Of a stretch of 64,000 bases of DNA, positions 21,951 to 31,915 are shown in pieces (positions within the stretch are counted from its first letter, which is position 1; every line of letters starts with the position of its first letter). Location of the stretch: assembly GCA_021234155.1 (NCBI GenBank), contig JAJEKV010000053.1, forward strand, positions 1,683,307 through 1,747,306, in the 5' to 3' direction. Made by a program: the position numbers and the translations under genes. Source of the DNA: Isoetes taiwanensis. Taxonomy: Eukaryota; Streptophyta; Lycopodiopsida; Isoetales; Isoetaceae. The notes beneath the pieces were generated by a model, which was not told where the DNA came from, made no database searches, and saw only the letters and a list, made by a program, of their open reading frames with translations.

Positions 21951-22862
21951 TTCTTCACTACCAATCACACACTTTCCATCAAGAGGCATGGCAATACTCC
22001 TTTTAAGTTGAATTGCTCCCTCCTTGACTCAGATTCTTTCTGTAATGAATTCATTGCTTTTTATGATACTCTCCCCAAGGTCAGATCTACAAACTCTATG
22101 AGATCCTTTTATGCCAACATAAAAGGCTCCAAGACCTTGATCAAATAGTGGTCAAAGAATTTACATGAGAGCAAACAAGCTGAAAAGAGAGCTTATCTGC
22201 AAGAAATGAAGGAGGTTAGGATTAAGCTGCAAGAAGACCCTCTCAACATCGAGCTTCATAGGCAAGAAGGAAATCTTGAAATGATCATTAAAACAATTGA
22301 GGAGTTGGAAGCAAAAGGGGCATCCATCAAATGCAAGCTCAAGTACCTTTCCAATATGGATCATGGAAACTCCAAGTTCTTTTACAGAGTTGCCAAATCT
22401 AGACTTTTGAAAAGTCAACTTACCACTGTCAAGGATGGAAATGATAATACCATTTCTGATCAAAAAGAAATTTCCAATTTCTTTTGCTCTAATTATGCTA
22501 GTATTTTCTCCCAACCTATTGATAGCTTTGTCCAAATTGCTGAAGCCAAAACGTTCACTGATTTGATTGATAACAATGGCCTTCACAGTAATATTGCTAT
22601 GACCCCTTACTGATGAGATTTTCTCCACCCTCAAGAGTCTTGCAAAGGGTAAAAGCCCAGGCCCTGATGGTCTACCCCCTGAATTCTATATTAGATTCTA
22701 GGATACCATTAAAAGTGACTTCATGCACATGATCAAGGGATTCTGGAATTCCAACCACCTTCATCCTGCTCTTTCATCTGGCCTCATCACTTTAATTCCT
22801 AAGGTTGACAATCCCCAGTCCTTTTCTGACTGGAGGCCTATCTCTTTGACAAACTCCACATT
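21951..22862 (+). pseudogene. LINE ORF2, linker and N-terminal RT
   Basis: The linker is open in pieces (EMKEVRIKLQEDPLNIELH near 22204, LKYLSNMDHGNSKFFYRVAK near 22341). The RT start is clear: KGKSPGPDGLPPEFYIRF (22647 on) and LITLIPKVDNPQSFSDWRPI followed by SLTN (to about 22855). The alignment stops abruptly there; the fingers/palm with the FADD box are missing. Two stops occur (22146-22148 region and 22612-22614). Confidence 0.85.
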
Positions 22863-24150
22863 TGGAGGAAACATCACATGGTTAACTGGAATTCTATCAC
22901 CAGAAGCAAGAAACATGGTGGCCTTGGCTGTAAAAACTTGGTCCTTTAGGGCTATGCTTTGGCTGGGAAATACATCTGGAAATCCCTGTTCATACATAAT
23001 AATCCAGCCACGGTTTTCATCAAACATTGGCTATCATGCAGTCATCCTAAAGGGCATCCTTCTATCAGCCATAACTTGCCTTCTTCAGCATTCACAGCAT
23101 TGAAACCTGCCCCAAATATCTCACCTCTCATAAGAAGCATTATTTTGGCTTGGAACAAGGTTTACAATACCTTTGAGCATTCTGCTATAGAGAATAGCCA
23201 CTCCAGCACAAGCATATTCTGGAATCCTAATTTCTCTAGAGATAACACTACTCCTATGGCTATAAAACATCCTAAGCTCTATAAAAAGTGGATGGCATAT
23301 GGTATTTTAAATCTTGGGTGATCTCTGGGATCAGACAAGATGGATCTCTTGGACAAACCTGAAAAATAGGATCAGAGGCAGTTCTTCTGACAAGATTCTT
23401 TTCAGATTCATCATGCAAAAAATTAGCAATGTCAAACTCTTAGACAATCCTTGTACTGCTCAATGGACCCTCTATGGTAAGCCCTGCTACAATGTTTCCA
23501 AGGTCTACACTTGTTTAAATATGCCTCACTTGCCCTCCAAATCTAAGCTTTATTGGGGTCTCTCAAATGACTCTGAAGCTAGGTTGTTCAAAAATATCTG
23601 GCTTTCCTACTTGCCTCCCAAGATCTCTTATTTTGCTTGGTTAATTGCCAATAAGAGTGTGCCAAGTTTGGAAACTATTTCCAGGCACTCGAACCCTGCA
23701 ACAAATCCAGTGCATCCCAACTGCCCTCTTGGATGCAGCTATGTTGAATCTATGGAGCATATCTTTGGCTGTGCTAAGCTTACTTCATTTTGGAGATGGT
23801 TTGAGGATACTTTTAACATAAATTGTCCTGCTCTCTGCTTGAGTTCATGATGAACGATGATGCCTTTAAAAAGTCTTTGTGTTTCATTGCTTTGTGGAAT
23901 GTTTGGAAACATAGGAACAGGTGTCAATATGGAGGTAAATCAATTTCTATATCCTGGATTAAATCTCAAGTTATGTATGACATTGAAATGGTTGCAACAA
24001 GTCAGAGACACTTGCATAAAGATTCTGTGGATAACAAATGGCTAAATATAGGCAAATTCATGGGAGCTCATAGATTATTTAAACTAAATTGTCATGATTC
24101 AATTACTGACACTCAATGTCTTTCTGGTAGATTACATGAGGAACCTTAGC
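22863..24150 (+). pseudogene. LINE ORF2, C-terminal part with zinc-binding RT domain
   Basis: From about 22862 the sequence matches the part far downstream of the RT catalytic core: FGGNITWLTG, then in a shifted frame TRSKKHGGLGCKNL. A long tract follows (23314-23850) including WTLYGKPCYNVSKVYTCL and the zinc-binding pattern near 23640-23790: FAWLIANKSVPSLETISRH, CPLGCSYVESMEHIFGCAKL. A last open piece (23823-24149) has LCFIALWNVWKHRNRCQYG, typical of LINE C-termini. Frameshifts are frequent. Confidence 0.85.
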
Positions 24151-24606
24151 AGAGATATTGGCACTTCAGTGGAGCCTGCAGAATATAGATTGTTCCCAGG
24201 GCAGAGACTAGTACATGATATTCAGTACACTAAGGATATGTGGACAGGCCCAGTAAGGGGCATCACAGATATTGATATAATCGACATCCCTGATGAGGAA
24301 ATAGAATGGGCTATAGAATTCTGCAGAAGCACATACTTAATGGTGCAACTATGGTGGTTCATGGAAAGCAACAGCAGAAGACAGTTCGAGTACTACAGGG
24401 AATGCTATTACCATCACAGGGGTCTGACAGATGCATATGGCACTCTAATTATTTTGATGTCCACTACCAATGCTGATAGGCTGATTATTGAGCTAAACTG
24501 GGGAAATGGAAACACTCTCATACTTCAGCCTAACTTCCGAGCTCACTTTGAATTCCTAAGCTCTTACCACTTCCAAACAAATCATCCTATTCTTCCTAAT
24601 CATTGA
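24094..24606 (+). CDS. Unrecognised 170-codon frame at the LINE 3' end
   Basis: This is an undisturbed open frame from 24094, overlapping the previous frame, ending at TGA 24604-24606. It contains EYRLFPGQRLVHDIQYTKDM, IDIPDEEIEWAIEFCRSTYL and YRECYYHHRGL. It sits where some plant LINEs carry an RNase H domain, but the expected DGS and acidic motifs are not evident. It is probably the end of ORF2 after a frameshift. Being open over 500 bp in a decayed element is notable. Confidence 0.4.
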   Translation: MIQLLTLNVFLVDYMRNLSRDIGTSVEPAEYRLFPGQRLVHDIQYTKDMWTGPVRGITDIDIIDIPDEEIEWAIEFCRSTYLMVQLWWFMESNSRRQFEYYRECYYHHRGLTDAYGTLIILMSTTNADRLIIELNWGNGNTLILQPNFRAHFEFLSSYHFQTNHPILPNH

Positions 24607-24943
24607 CCTGCACCTCACTCTTTTTGCTTGAAATAGATCTGCATATGCCTTATGCATTTCATTAGCATCTAAACCATTTCTGCAGGAATTGGTCTGATAC
24701 TTGTCTGCACATATGCTGCTCGACATTTTCAACATTGATCCTCATTGTATATGGGATCTCTTAGTTGCAGCACAACACATTCCTCAACTACTAATATGGT
24801 TGACTAATATTTTTGTCTACAGACAACATTGCTATGTGCTTAGCACAGCTCCTACTTAATTTGTATTTAATTGCCTACTTATAAAGGCTCACTCACTATG
24901 TTGTACCTTTTTCTATAGTTAATGAAAAAAACCCCATTCACTC
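24607..24943 (+). other. LINE 3' untranslated region
   Basis: Non-coding, AT-rich, ending ...cccattcactc before the A tail. The end resembles the 3' end of the short retroposon at 27498-27637 (ccttaccctc before the A tail). Confidence 0.6.
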
Positions 24944-24969
24944 AAAAAAAAAAAAAAAAAAAAAAAAAA
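24944..24969 (+). repeat. Poly-A tail of the LINE
   Basis: Twenty-six A residues directly follow the 3' UTR. The length suggests little decay of the tail. No target duplication could be paired with the uncertain 5' end. Confidence 0.85.
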
Positions 24970-24994
24970 CCATACCACTCGCTTCTTCCGTTTA

Positions 24995-25505
24995 TGTTTT
25001 AAGCAGGGACATGTCCTTTTTATTGCCGGGATCCGTATGGTCGTCACAGGATCTAGCTCTGAAAGCCGAGGCATCATGGTGGGCACTAGGCAAGCATAAT
25101 GTTGTTGCTGACGCTCTTTTGAGGCATCTATTGTTCACTCGAACGCTTTATAATGCAATTTTCACTCTCACTAGTGAGTTTAGTAAGCGATAGAGCGGAC
25201 TCTTCCCTCTGCATCTTGAATTTCATATCCAAAGAAGCCAGAATGGATAAGGAGAGGGAAGCTTTCCGCCATTATAAGAAAGAAAATAACCTTCTTTATT
25301 GTAAGAAAAAGTTATATGTCCCCGAGACATCGGGAGTTTGCAAGCTCATTCTCCACGACACAAATAACAGTCCTATAGCAGAGCATGCGAGATTTATGAA
25401 GACATATTTTAAGATCCGCTCCAGCTATTTTTGGCCAGGACTGAAGAAGCACATTGCAAGATACATTAAGCAATGTCAGATATGTCAACAAATAAAGGCA
25501 GAACA
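24995..25505 (+). pseudogene. Chromovirus Pol fragment: RNase H end and integrase zinc finger
   Basis: Near 25090 the segment GKHNVVADAL matches the end of Ty3/gypsy RNase H. From 25240 an open frame reads MDKEREAFRHYKKENNLLYC, then LYVPETSGVCKLILHDT and the HHCC zinc finger of integrase (LHDTNNSPIAEHARFM ... IARYIKQCQICQQIKAEQ). The match ends at about 25505. The remaining residues of that open frame come from the reversed LTR that follows. It is closely related to the chromovirus at 40.7-41.1 kb. Confidence 0.85.
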
Positions 25506-25510
25506 ATTAC

Positions 25511-26954
25511 TGCGACGCTCCCAGAATCTATACGATGCTCCCATCGTACAAATACAGGGAATCCCCCTTCCATGGCAACTACATCACTATGGAAAGGCCC
25601 TCCGTCTAACTTGGACCACTTGGGATGGCCAAGTGTCTAGGTGAGGAACATGGAGGTGTCATTCGTCCCACGTCCTCTATGCGACTCCTATACAACGGAA
25701 GCGTACATACATGTTAGCACCTAGCAATCATACACAGAATAATATACCACCACGAAGTGTGGTCCATCCATCATCATCATCATCATTATCTACATGGTAA
25801 TACAAGTACAAGATACATAAGCAATATACCCTAAATAAGGGCTCTACCCTGGGCTCAGACTCCATGGGGTCAACTGACGATCAGGCCTCAAGATAATAGC
25901 AGACAGAGGTGTAACATGGCGTTGGCTGGCATAGAACAATGGCTAGAGTAGTCCATTCCATTCGCCCCTCCTGTGCACACTTTACAGATAGGCTAAAACA
26001 TGCTATGGCGTGATTGTAGCCTTCCGGAGATTCAATCCCATGGAATCACCCTATGAGACTACTCTGGGTTACATCTCCTTGGTCTGATGAGGCAGGTCAG
26101 AGAGGCGTCCCCTCACTGGTCATGACAGATCCCTGGGTGTGCTAGAGAACACGTGCCATATCAGTAACCCCCGCATCCATACCCGACTTACTCCCCTAAA
26201 TCTAAAGGCCAGCTCACTGTGCCCATTCGAGTTGAGGACGCCCATATAGGCACGTCGTCTGGAACCCAGGGAGTGTCAGACCCATAATCGGCCCACACTC
26301 AGTGACCGACTATAAGCGTAGCACACTATAGAAGTCTCGTAGCCAAGCTAGGCAAGACCCCACCCTCGTTTCACCATCATACCCATTGTCTGGTGCTAAA
26401 TCACAACATAGCATCCACAGCCAGGTGGGCTCTTGTGCACAGGCCGCATCTACTGGGTCTTAAGGGTTCTACCTAGAGACATCTCTACTTCTAAGAAGCT
26501 TTCAAGTCTCTACCCCAGACACTCGGGAGAAACAGAAAGAGATAACATAATCATAATCAAAGTATCCATCATCATCTTAGTAGCACATAAAAGAGAATTT
26601 AACCATCCATCTAATCAGAGAAGTGTTAGCTAAAGCACAGACTATCTAGGGACACCAATCTCTTGGCTAGAGCCATTGTCACGAAAGGCCTCCATTCTTC
26701 AAGCTGGTTGCAGTAACTGATAGCTCCTCCTTCCTCCAAATCTCCCCAAATTGATTTGGGGCAGAATTGGAGGTAGGGCCCCAATTTGCCCTCCAAACTT
26801 AGGATGTTGTGTCGCTACTTATCCAACCCTCTCAGAAAGGGAACTTTCCCCTTTGGCTGGCCTAGCTAACTAGGGACAACCATGTCGTACTCCCTCGTTC
26901 CAATATCCCTTGATATTTGTTTTAGATGCTAAACTGGATATGTAATATCCCACA
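25511..26954 (-). repeat. Chromovirus LTR, reversed
   Basis: On the minus strand this matches the LTRs at 33003-34043 and 43184-44537. Shared landmarks are a tgcggcctgtgcac-agagcccac block, tatagtcggtcact, atgggtctgacactcc, gcatgttttagcc and a terminal tacgatgggagcatcgta. It begins on the plus strand with TGCGACGC, the complement of the GCGTC(A/G)CA end of the family. The other end at 26954 (cccaca) is tentative. It lies directly against an integrase fragment, so it looks like a solo LTR insertion or rearranged copy. No flanking duplication was found. Confidence 0.7.
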
Positions 26955-27140
26955 ACGATATTATAGTTACATGTAGTCTTAGGCCGATAATATCAGCTTC
27001 TTATAGAGTAAATACTATTTAATTGCCCATTGTGAAGTTTATTGGCTTCTCATGTTCCAGCCTGATAGTATCCAGCTATTGCTCATGGGACCGCACTTAT
27101 GGGCCATTTAAAATTTTGGGGGCAAGGCATTGCAACCACT
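26955..27140. other. Unassigned sequence between two LTR pieces
   Basis: No coding signal and no clear match to other parts of the window. It may be unrecognised or diverged LTR sequence. Confidence 0.3.
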
Positions 27141-27378
27141 GGCAGCACATTATCATGTATTGTTGCTAGTGCTAATATCTATGTATGCTTCCATAGTATA
27201 GCCTATCGCAAAGGAGGAATGTGGTGAAATGACATTTTTGTGTCCTACGCTCGAACACTTGGCTATTACAAGTGGTCTGAACCAGACGGATGGCCTTTCC
27301 TGGTGATAGAGTTGATGGGAAAGGGAATTTCCTATATTTATACGATGGGAGCATCATATAGGTGCGAGGAGCATCATA
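27141..27378 (+). repeat. Chromovirus LTR, 3' end fragment
   Basis: It matches the last 200-odd bases of the family LTR (tatgcttccatagtatagcc, acttggc...ggatggcctttcc, atacgatgggagcatcata) and ends one base before a primer-binding site, as at 34043. The 5' part of this LTR is missing or unrecognisable. Confidence 0.7.
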
Positions 27379-27379
27379 A

Positions 27380-27392
27380 TGGTATCAGAGCC
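27380..27392 (+). promoter_or_regulatory. Primer-binding site for initiator Met tRNA
   Basis: TGGTATCAGAGCC is the standard plant LTR-retrotransposon sequence complementary to the 3' end of initiator methionine tRNA. It follows an LTR end and marks the start of a chromovirus internal region, of which little is preserved downstream. Confidence 0.88.
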
Positions 27393-27473
27393 ATCATAGC
27401 ACGTGGCATATCCTAATTAGATAGATTGACTGTTATAACGAGGGGTTAATCACAAGAAAAGAGAGGGCGAAAA

Positions 27474-27497
27474 TTGAAAGACAAGGTTAAGTTTACT
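27474..27497 (+). repeat. Target site duplication of the short retroposon, left copy
   Basis: Twenty-four bases starting ttgaaagacaagg recur at 27639-27662 with one mismatch (a/g). A duplication of this length next to a poly-A tail is typical of LINE-mediated insertion. Confidence 0.88.
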
Positions 27498-27599
27498 TAT
27501 TCAGGAAGCTAGGACTAAGAATTGCTAAGGGGATCTGACACGGTAACGGAAGGTCCTGTACATAAGTTTTTCTACATTTAATATATAAATATAACCTTA

Positions 27600-27637
<38 letters not shown>
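27498..27637 (+). mobile_element. 5'-truncated retroposon with poly-A tail
   Basis: A 107-bp body ends ccttaccctc and is followed by 33 A residues (27605-27637). It lies between two copies of a 24-bp duplication. The terminal ctc before the A tail resembles the 3' end of the LINE at 24943. It is probably a severely truncated LINE copy; a SINE is less likely because no A/B box is seen. Confidence 0.85.
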
Positions 27638-27638
<1 letters not shown>

Positions 27639-27640
<2 letters not shown>

Positions 27641-27662
27641 GAAAGACAAGGTTGAGTTTACT
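27639..27662 (+). repeat. Target site duplication of the short retroposon, right copy
   Basis: Same 24-bp sequence as 27474-27497 apart from one base. Confidence 0.88.
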
Positions 27663-27844
27663 ATAGATTAAGATCACTTGCTCTTAAGAACCATAACTTT
27701 TTGTAGGAATCTCGGACTGAGGCAATTTTGGTGCGGTTGCATAGAGGACACTTGAATTGACTAAAATCTTACAAAAGCCCCATTTGAAGATGGACCATGT
27801 AAAAGATCTTTAGGATTCACCAAATTGTTGCGCATAGAACATTT

Positions 27845-28250
27845 TGGGTGTTTATATTCAAATTATAAGATGCAAACACGTAAATCGTCATATGCCAAGC
27901 GTATATTTCTGCCTTGCATTTTTTTTTTTTAAATCTGAGCATGACCTTAAAACATTATTGTAACAGGCAATATATCGAGCATATATTTCTGCCATATAAT
28001 TTTTTTTTTGCTAGTTTGCTTTAGTAATGAACATATGTCTAGGGATCTAAGCATTTCTGCCTTCAAGGCAAGTTTGGGTTTTTTCCATCTTATCTAGACT
28101 GATATTTAAGCTTCAATTTGGGTTTAAATTCAAATTCTAAGGCGTAAAACCGTAATCATAATATCTGACCGTATATATTCCATCATATAATTCTTTTTTA
28201 TTATTTTAGCGTGACCTTAAAATGTTATTGTAACACGCAATATTCATGCT
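27845..28250 (+). repeat. Degenerate direct repeat, about 260 bp apart
   Basis: Segments at about 27848-27981 and 28108-28243 share ttgggt, ttcaaatt-taag, cgtaaa-cgt, a T-rich run, then (g)tgaccttaaaa-attgtaaca-gcaatat. Non-coding. Confidence 0.65.
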
Positions 28251-28437
28251 CAACTTTTATTGCCGGCCGTCAATCTGTAGAACATTCCTTTCATTATACT
28301 AAATCGGTGACCACAAAGATTTTCGAGGAGAATCGACATAAAAATTTCAATGTGCAAATCGAACTGTATGGTTGGAAATACGTTAGCACATTATTCACAT
28401 CTAATTCACCCTTTAACCTTGTGAACTCCAAATAACA

Positions 28438-28671
28438 ATGGCCACTAGTGTACCCCCATGCCCAGACCCCCACTTGGATGTAGACATCCCTCAAGCCACA
28501 ATCAAGCCCAAGCCCGGACCCGGACCCGGGTTGGAGGCTAGTGCCGAGCACGCCCCCAAGTTGCCGATCTCGGACATGGTGAGCCCGCCCGGGACAATCA
28601 AGCGATGGTCCCCCTTAAAACGGCCGACCCAGGGCGGCAAGAGCAAGGGAGGCCACTTCCTTGAGGCGTGA
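28438..28671 (+). pseudogene. N-terminal frame of the RTE-like LINE
   Basis: Seventy-seven codons starting MATSVPPCPDPHLDVDIP, then proline/glycine-rich (KPGPGPGLE) and a basic end (GGKSKGGHFLEA). No domain is recognised. It is the first ATG of the GC-rich LINE and may be its ORF start. Confidence 0.35.
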
Positions 28672-29656
28672 GGCATGGGCAAAGAGGCCCGATCAACAAG
28701 ATTGACCCGAAAGGAGGTTGATTGTTGTTTAGACCCAATTGCGGTCGAGCCTGAGCGAAGGCCTTGAAACAAATGGAGGCGGGGATTGCAAGCAACGGGA
28801 CCCAGTGCGGACTTGGCATAAGAGATCGGTCCTTGTGCCCCATTTTCTCGAAGACAACTAGCATAGAGAAGTAGCGGATTGCGAGAGATGGAGATCCGCA
28901 TACAACAACGGAAGACTTCATCCGTTTGGCACGCTTCAAAGACAACGGGGAAAAGTAGGATCTTGCTGACCCATGGCTTCGTGTGGACTCCCTCTCCACC
29001 ATCATAGAGACCATGGCACACGATAGGGCGGCATCTTTGGCGAGGAGAGCGATTGGAAACCATCTCCCGCCTCTAGTCGGGAAGTCGAGGAGGCCACCAC
29101 GGTCGCGAAGTATCGGGCGCCTTTGAAGAGCGGTCGAGTTGAGGCGCTTCGGCAAAAGGCCCAAATCACGAGACCGAGGATTTGTAGGAGCTCTAGGCAA
29201 CCATGCGCCCGACAAGGCAAGGGCCTCCATCACGAAGCCATGAACAATTGCGGCCAATGCATATGAATTAACAAGGTAACAACAATTCCAGCGAAGGCTG
29301 AGCTCGGACTTCATAGAAGCGAGGCCGCATGGAACAAGATATGGCATATCCACATACCCGGCGGCACGCAAGATGTCAACTAGGGTGGCCTTCTTTGCAT
29401 CACCAAAGGCGCCCCCATCGCGGCCCACCACCCTAGCGGAGCCACAATCCACTGCCCACATTGCAAGCGGGATATGCCACCACCTCGAGATAGGCCCCAC
29501 ACCTTTGCAAGCGGGGATATGCCCCCACCTCGGATAGGCCGACCACCTTAGAGTTCGGGGGGGGAGGCGGAGGAGCCACAATGTGGTGATCTGCGGCTTG
29601 CCGGATGAGGAGGAGAGCACCTCATCTCACCGGCTCGGACACAAATCCTAGCCAGG

Positions 29657-29950
29657 ATGACATTCCACATGCTCATATACATTGTTAGGGCGAGGCACCA
29701 TGGAGCCAGGCGTCCACGACAACCCTCGGTGGTCACCTTCACGGTTAGGGATGCGCCAAAGCGAGCAACCATCCTGCACCAGGGCAGGCCGTTAAAGGGG
29801 ACTGCCCTATACCTAGACCGGGATCTGACTCCGGCACAACATAAGGACTGCAGACTTGAGTTGGAGAAAGTCAAGAGTGTCCGCAAGCGAGGGAGGGGGC
29901 GGGGGTTAGTGCAGGAAAGGATGCAAATCTTTAGGCTACCAAATGTTAAT
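29657..29950 (+). pseudogene. LINE RNA-binding patch
   Basis: The frame contains PSVVTFTVRDAPKRATILHQ, GRPLKGTALYLDRDLTPAQH and VKSVRKRGRGRG. The order of a short beta strand, a (K/R)GT-(A/S)-(I/L)YLDEDLTPAQ-like motif and a basic tail matches the nucleic-acid-binding part of many LINE ORF1 proteins. Confidence 0.6.
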
Positions 29951-30119
29951 GCATGCACCTTGAACCCTCGAGGCCCATACTGCTGCGACCCGGTCACACA
30001 TCCTACTACAATGGCCTCATTGCCATTGCCCGGCATGCCATATCTTTTCCTCCATCTCGACCACCATCCCTTGTGCTACCACCACCAAACCTACAGCTGC
30101 AGCTCTTGCCAGCAAATAG

Positions 30120-30880
30120 TGATATGGACCTCATCTTCCTCATGGAAACATGCGACATCTTTGGATATAGGCTATCCGACTTGTTAGGATACTAAGCTAC
30201 TCCGTCTTCAATGAATGCATAAGAAGGGGGGAGGACCTGAGAGGTAAACTTGCTACTAGGGCAGCCACAGCGCAGACAGTTTTCACAATGCAAGATAGAC
30301 AAACATAATAGGTACTTGTGGGTGCTTGGCGTGCGAAGTGCGGTGGTAGCCCTCTCTTTGTGGCGGACTGCTGCTTCCCACATGTCAAAGCGCAACTTCT
30401 ATCACACACACTTTCGGATGTGGATAACTTGGAGCCCTATGTGGATCTATCACGATGACATACAACATCACAAGCAGCGGGGTAGTGTCATGCTTCGCCC
30501 GGAGACTTCAATGCTGCGCACTAGCCGCGGAAACGACCAATGAGATTTGACTCTTTGGCCGGATGATGTGTTGCAAAAGGTGAGCCCTTGAAGGAGCTTG
30601 GCCACCGCTGGCATCGGTGACATTTAGGTCCCGCGCTATGAGAGGCAGCTGTTGTTGCTCTGCAATATCTTTGACCTAGTGATTGCAATGGACTAGCACG
30701 GTGGCCGTCCTCTTGCCAGCACACTTGTAGGTAGGAGAATCAGGGAGGCGGATCCATCGTGGTAGACTATGTATTAGTGGCCGATCAAGACATGCATCTC
30801 GTCAAACATTTTCGAGTGGAAACAGATGATAGAGATGAGGAGGTGGACTCAGGCCACTTGCCACTCTACTTGCACCTGGC
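30120..30880 (+). pseudogene. AP-type endonuclease of the RTE-like LINE
   Basis: Pieces in shifting frames: DLIFLMETCDIFGYRLSD (catalytic E in LMET), HNRYLWVLGVRS, ASHMSKRNFYHTHFRMW, and a decayed GDFNART-like site ending TSRGNDQ near 30537. After an interruption VVDYVLVADQDMHLVKHFRV (30757 on) and SGHLPLYLHL, the degraded SDHLPL end of the domain. Nicks target DNA in active relatives. Confidence 0.75.
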
Positions 30881-31099
30881 AGGTTGCTCCAGCCACCAGT
30901 ATAACACCTCCTCGCATGTCCCGGCTCGAGTTGGGACTATGAGTCGCGCTCATACATACTCGAGATGCTTCACGGAGGGCACGGCAAAGCATCTCGCGAT
31001 TAACTCAACACCTGGAGCGGCGAAAGCGGTGGGCGGGCTCACTAACATCCTCGGGGCTGCTGCAGAAAGATGCTTTGTGAGAAGCCACCCCCAGAAAAC

Positions 31100-31915
31100 C
31101 CCGAGAGCTATGACCTTTCCGCGTAACCAATGGTTTGATCACGGAGTGCAAAAAGAATGCAAATCTTTGGCTCCGCCAAATCCACGAGATCTGCTTCGCG
31201 TCCGGAGGTGGTCAAGCAATGCCGCACTTTCCTTAAGGCTAGAAAGGCCGAATGCGGTCGCGGCCCATCAGCGAGAAATGTTCTTCCTCCTGGAACGTCG
31301 TCCCAGGACTTTCTGGCAAAGAGTGCTTAGGAGGCGGTGCAGCCCACAAAAAACATCATCACTCTAGACCAGTGGGGGCAATATCTATAGCAGCCCTACA
31401 ATCCCGAGGGTGCAGGGTGACATTACCCACTTAACAAGGCCCGGTGCTGGAAATTCTGAGGAGGAGGTAGCCTGAGGGCTGCGACATCTAGCCAATAAGC
31501 GCCCGAACTTCGGCGGCATGCGGTGCGGAGTTACTCAAGTGGGCGGGGACCATCCATGGCACCGGTACTAAGCGCCATGTTCAACAAGGCGTTGCGGGAA
31601 GTTTTTAGCACACAATGGACCACTAGCAAGGTTGTCCCAATCTACAAAGGCGGGGACCCGCCTTTGCTTTCGGCCAATTATCGGACCGTCATGATCAGCT
31701 CAGTGTTTGCAAAGCTCCTCGCGGGGATCCTCGAGCAATAGTTGACAAGATGGGCAGAGGCAGCAGAAGTGGGGGGACTCACGCAGGCATGATTCAGGGC
31801 GGCGCAAACCATTGATCATATCTTCCGCAGCTGCGGACTTCGATTGAGGATAGCGAGGAACGTCGGCAAGATCTATATTCTTTGCCGTGGACTCCATCCA
31901 TATCACATTTGGTAT
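31100..31915 (+). pseudogene. Linker and N-terminal RT of the RTE-like LINE
   Basis: The linker has NQWFDHGVQKECKSL and LERRPRTFWQRVL (31120-31325). RT begins near 31559: PVLSAMFNKALREV, WTTSKVVPIYKGGDPPLL, SANYRTVMISSVFAKLLAGI (31671 on), then in other frames LTRWAEAAEVGGLTQA and AAQTIDHIF. The catalytic A-box aspartate and the FADD box are beyond the point where similarity ends. Confidence 0.8.

Larger units (their letters stand above)
20106..24969 (+). mobile_element. LINE, 3' part (L1-type), with internal RT deletion
   Basis: This is the continuation of the LINE interrupted at 9124. It has a remnant ORF1, then an ORF2 with endonuclease, RT remnants and the zinc-binding C-terminal domain typical of plant LINEs, a 3' UTR and a 26-base A tail. 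The central RT, including the catalytic motif, is absent. Multiple stops and frameshifts exist. LINEs move by target-primed reverse transcription; this copy cannot. Confidence 0.85.
28438..31915 (+). mobile_element. RTE-like LINE, degraded and cut off in its RT
   Basis: A GC-rich region begins at an ATG (28438) and holds, in order, an ORF1-like RNA-binding patch, an endonuclease and the beginning of an RT. Motifs resemble plant RTE/I-type LINEs and differ from the L1-type copy at 20-25 kb. The match ends near 31915, early in the RT (TIDHIF then a decayed RKAF-like stretch), so it lacks its 3' half. Long antisense frames over 28491-29620 are a by-product of GC content. Confidence 0.75.

Noticed and set aside
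28491-29620. Long minus-strand frames (340 and 190 codons) opposite the RTE-like LINE
   Set aside because: They are antisense to a GC-rich LINE region, contain no recognisable motif, and long antisense frames are expected from that composition.
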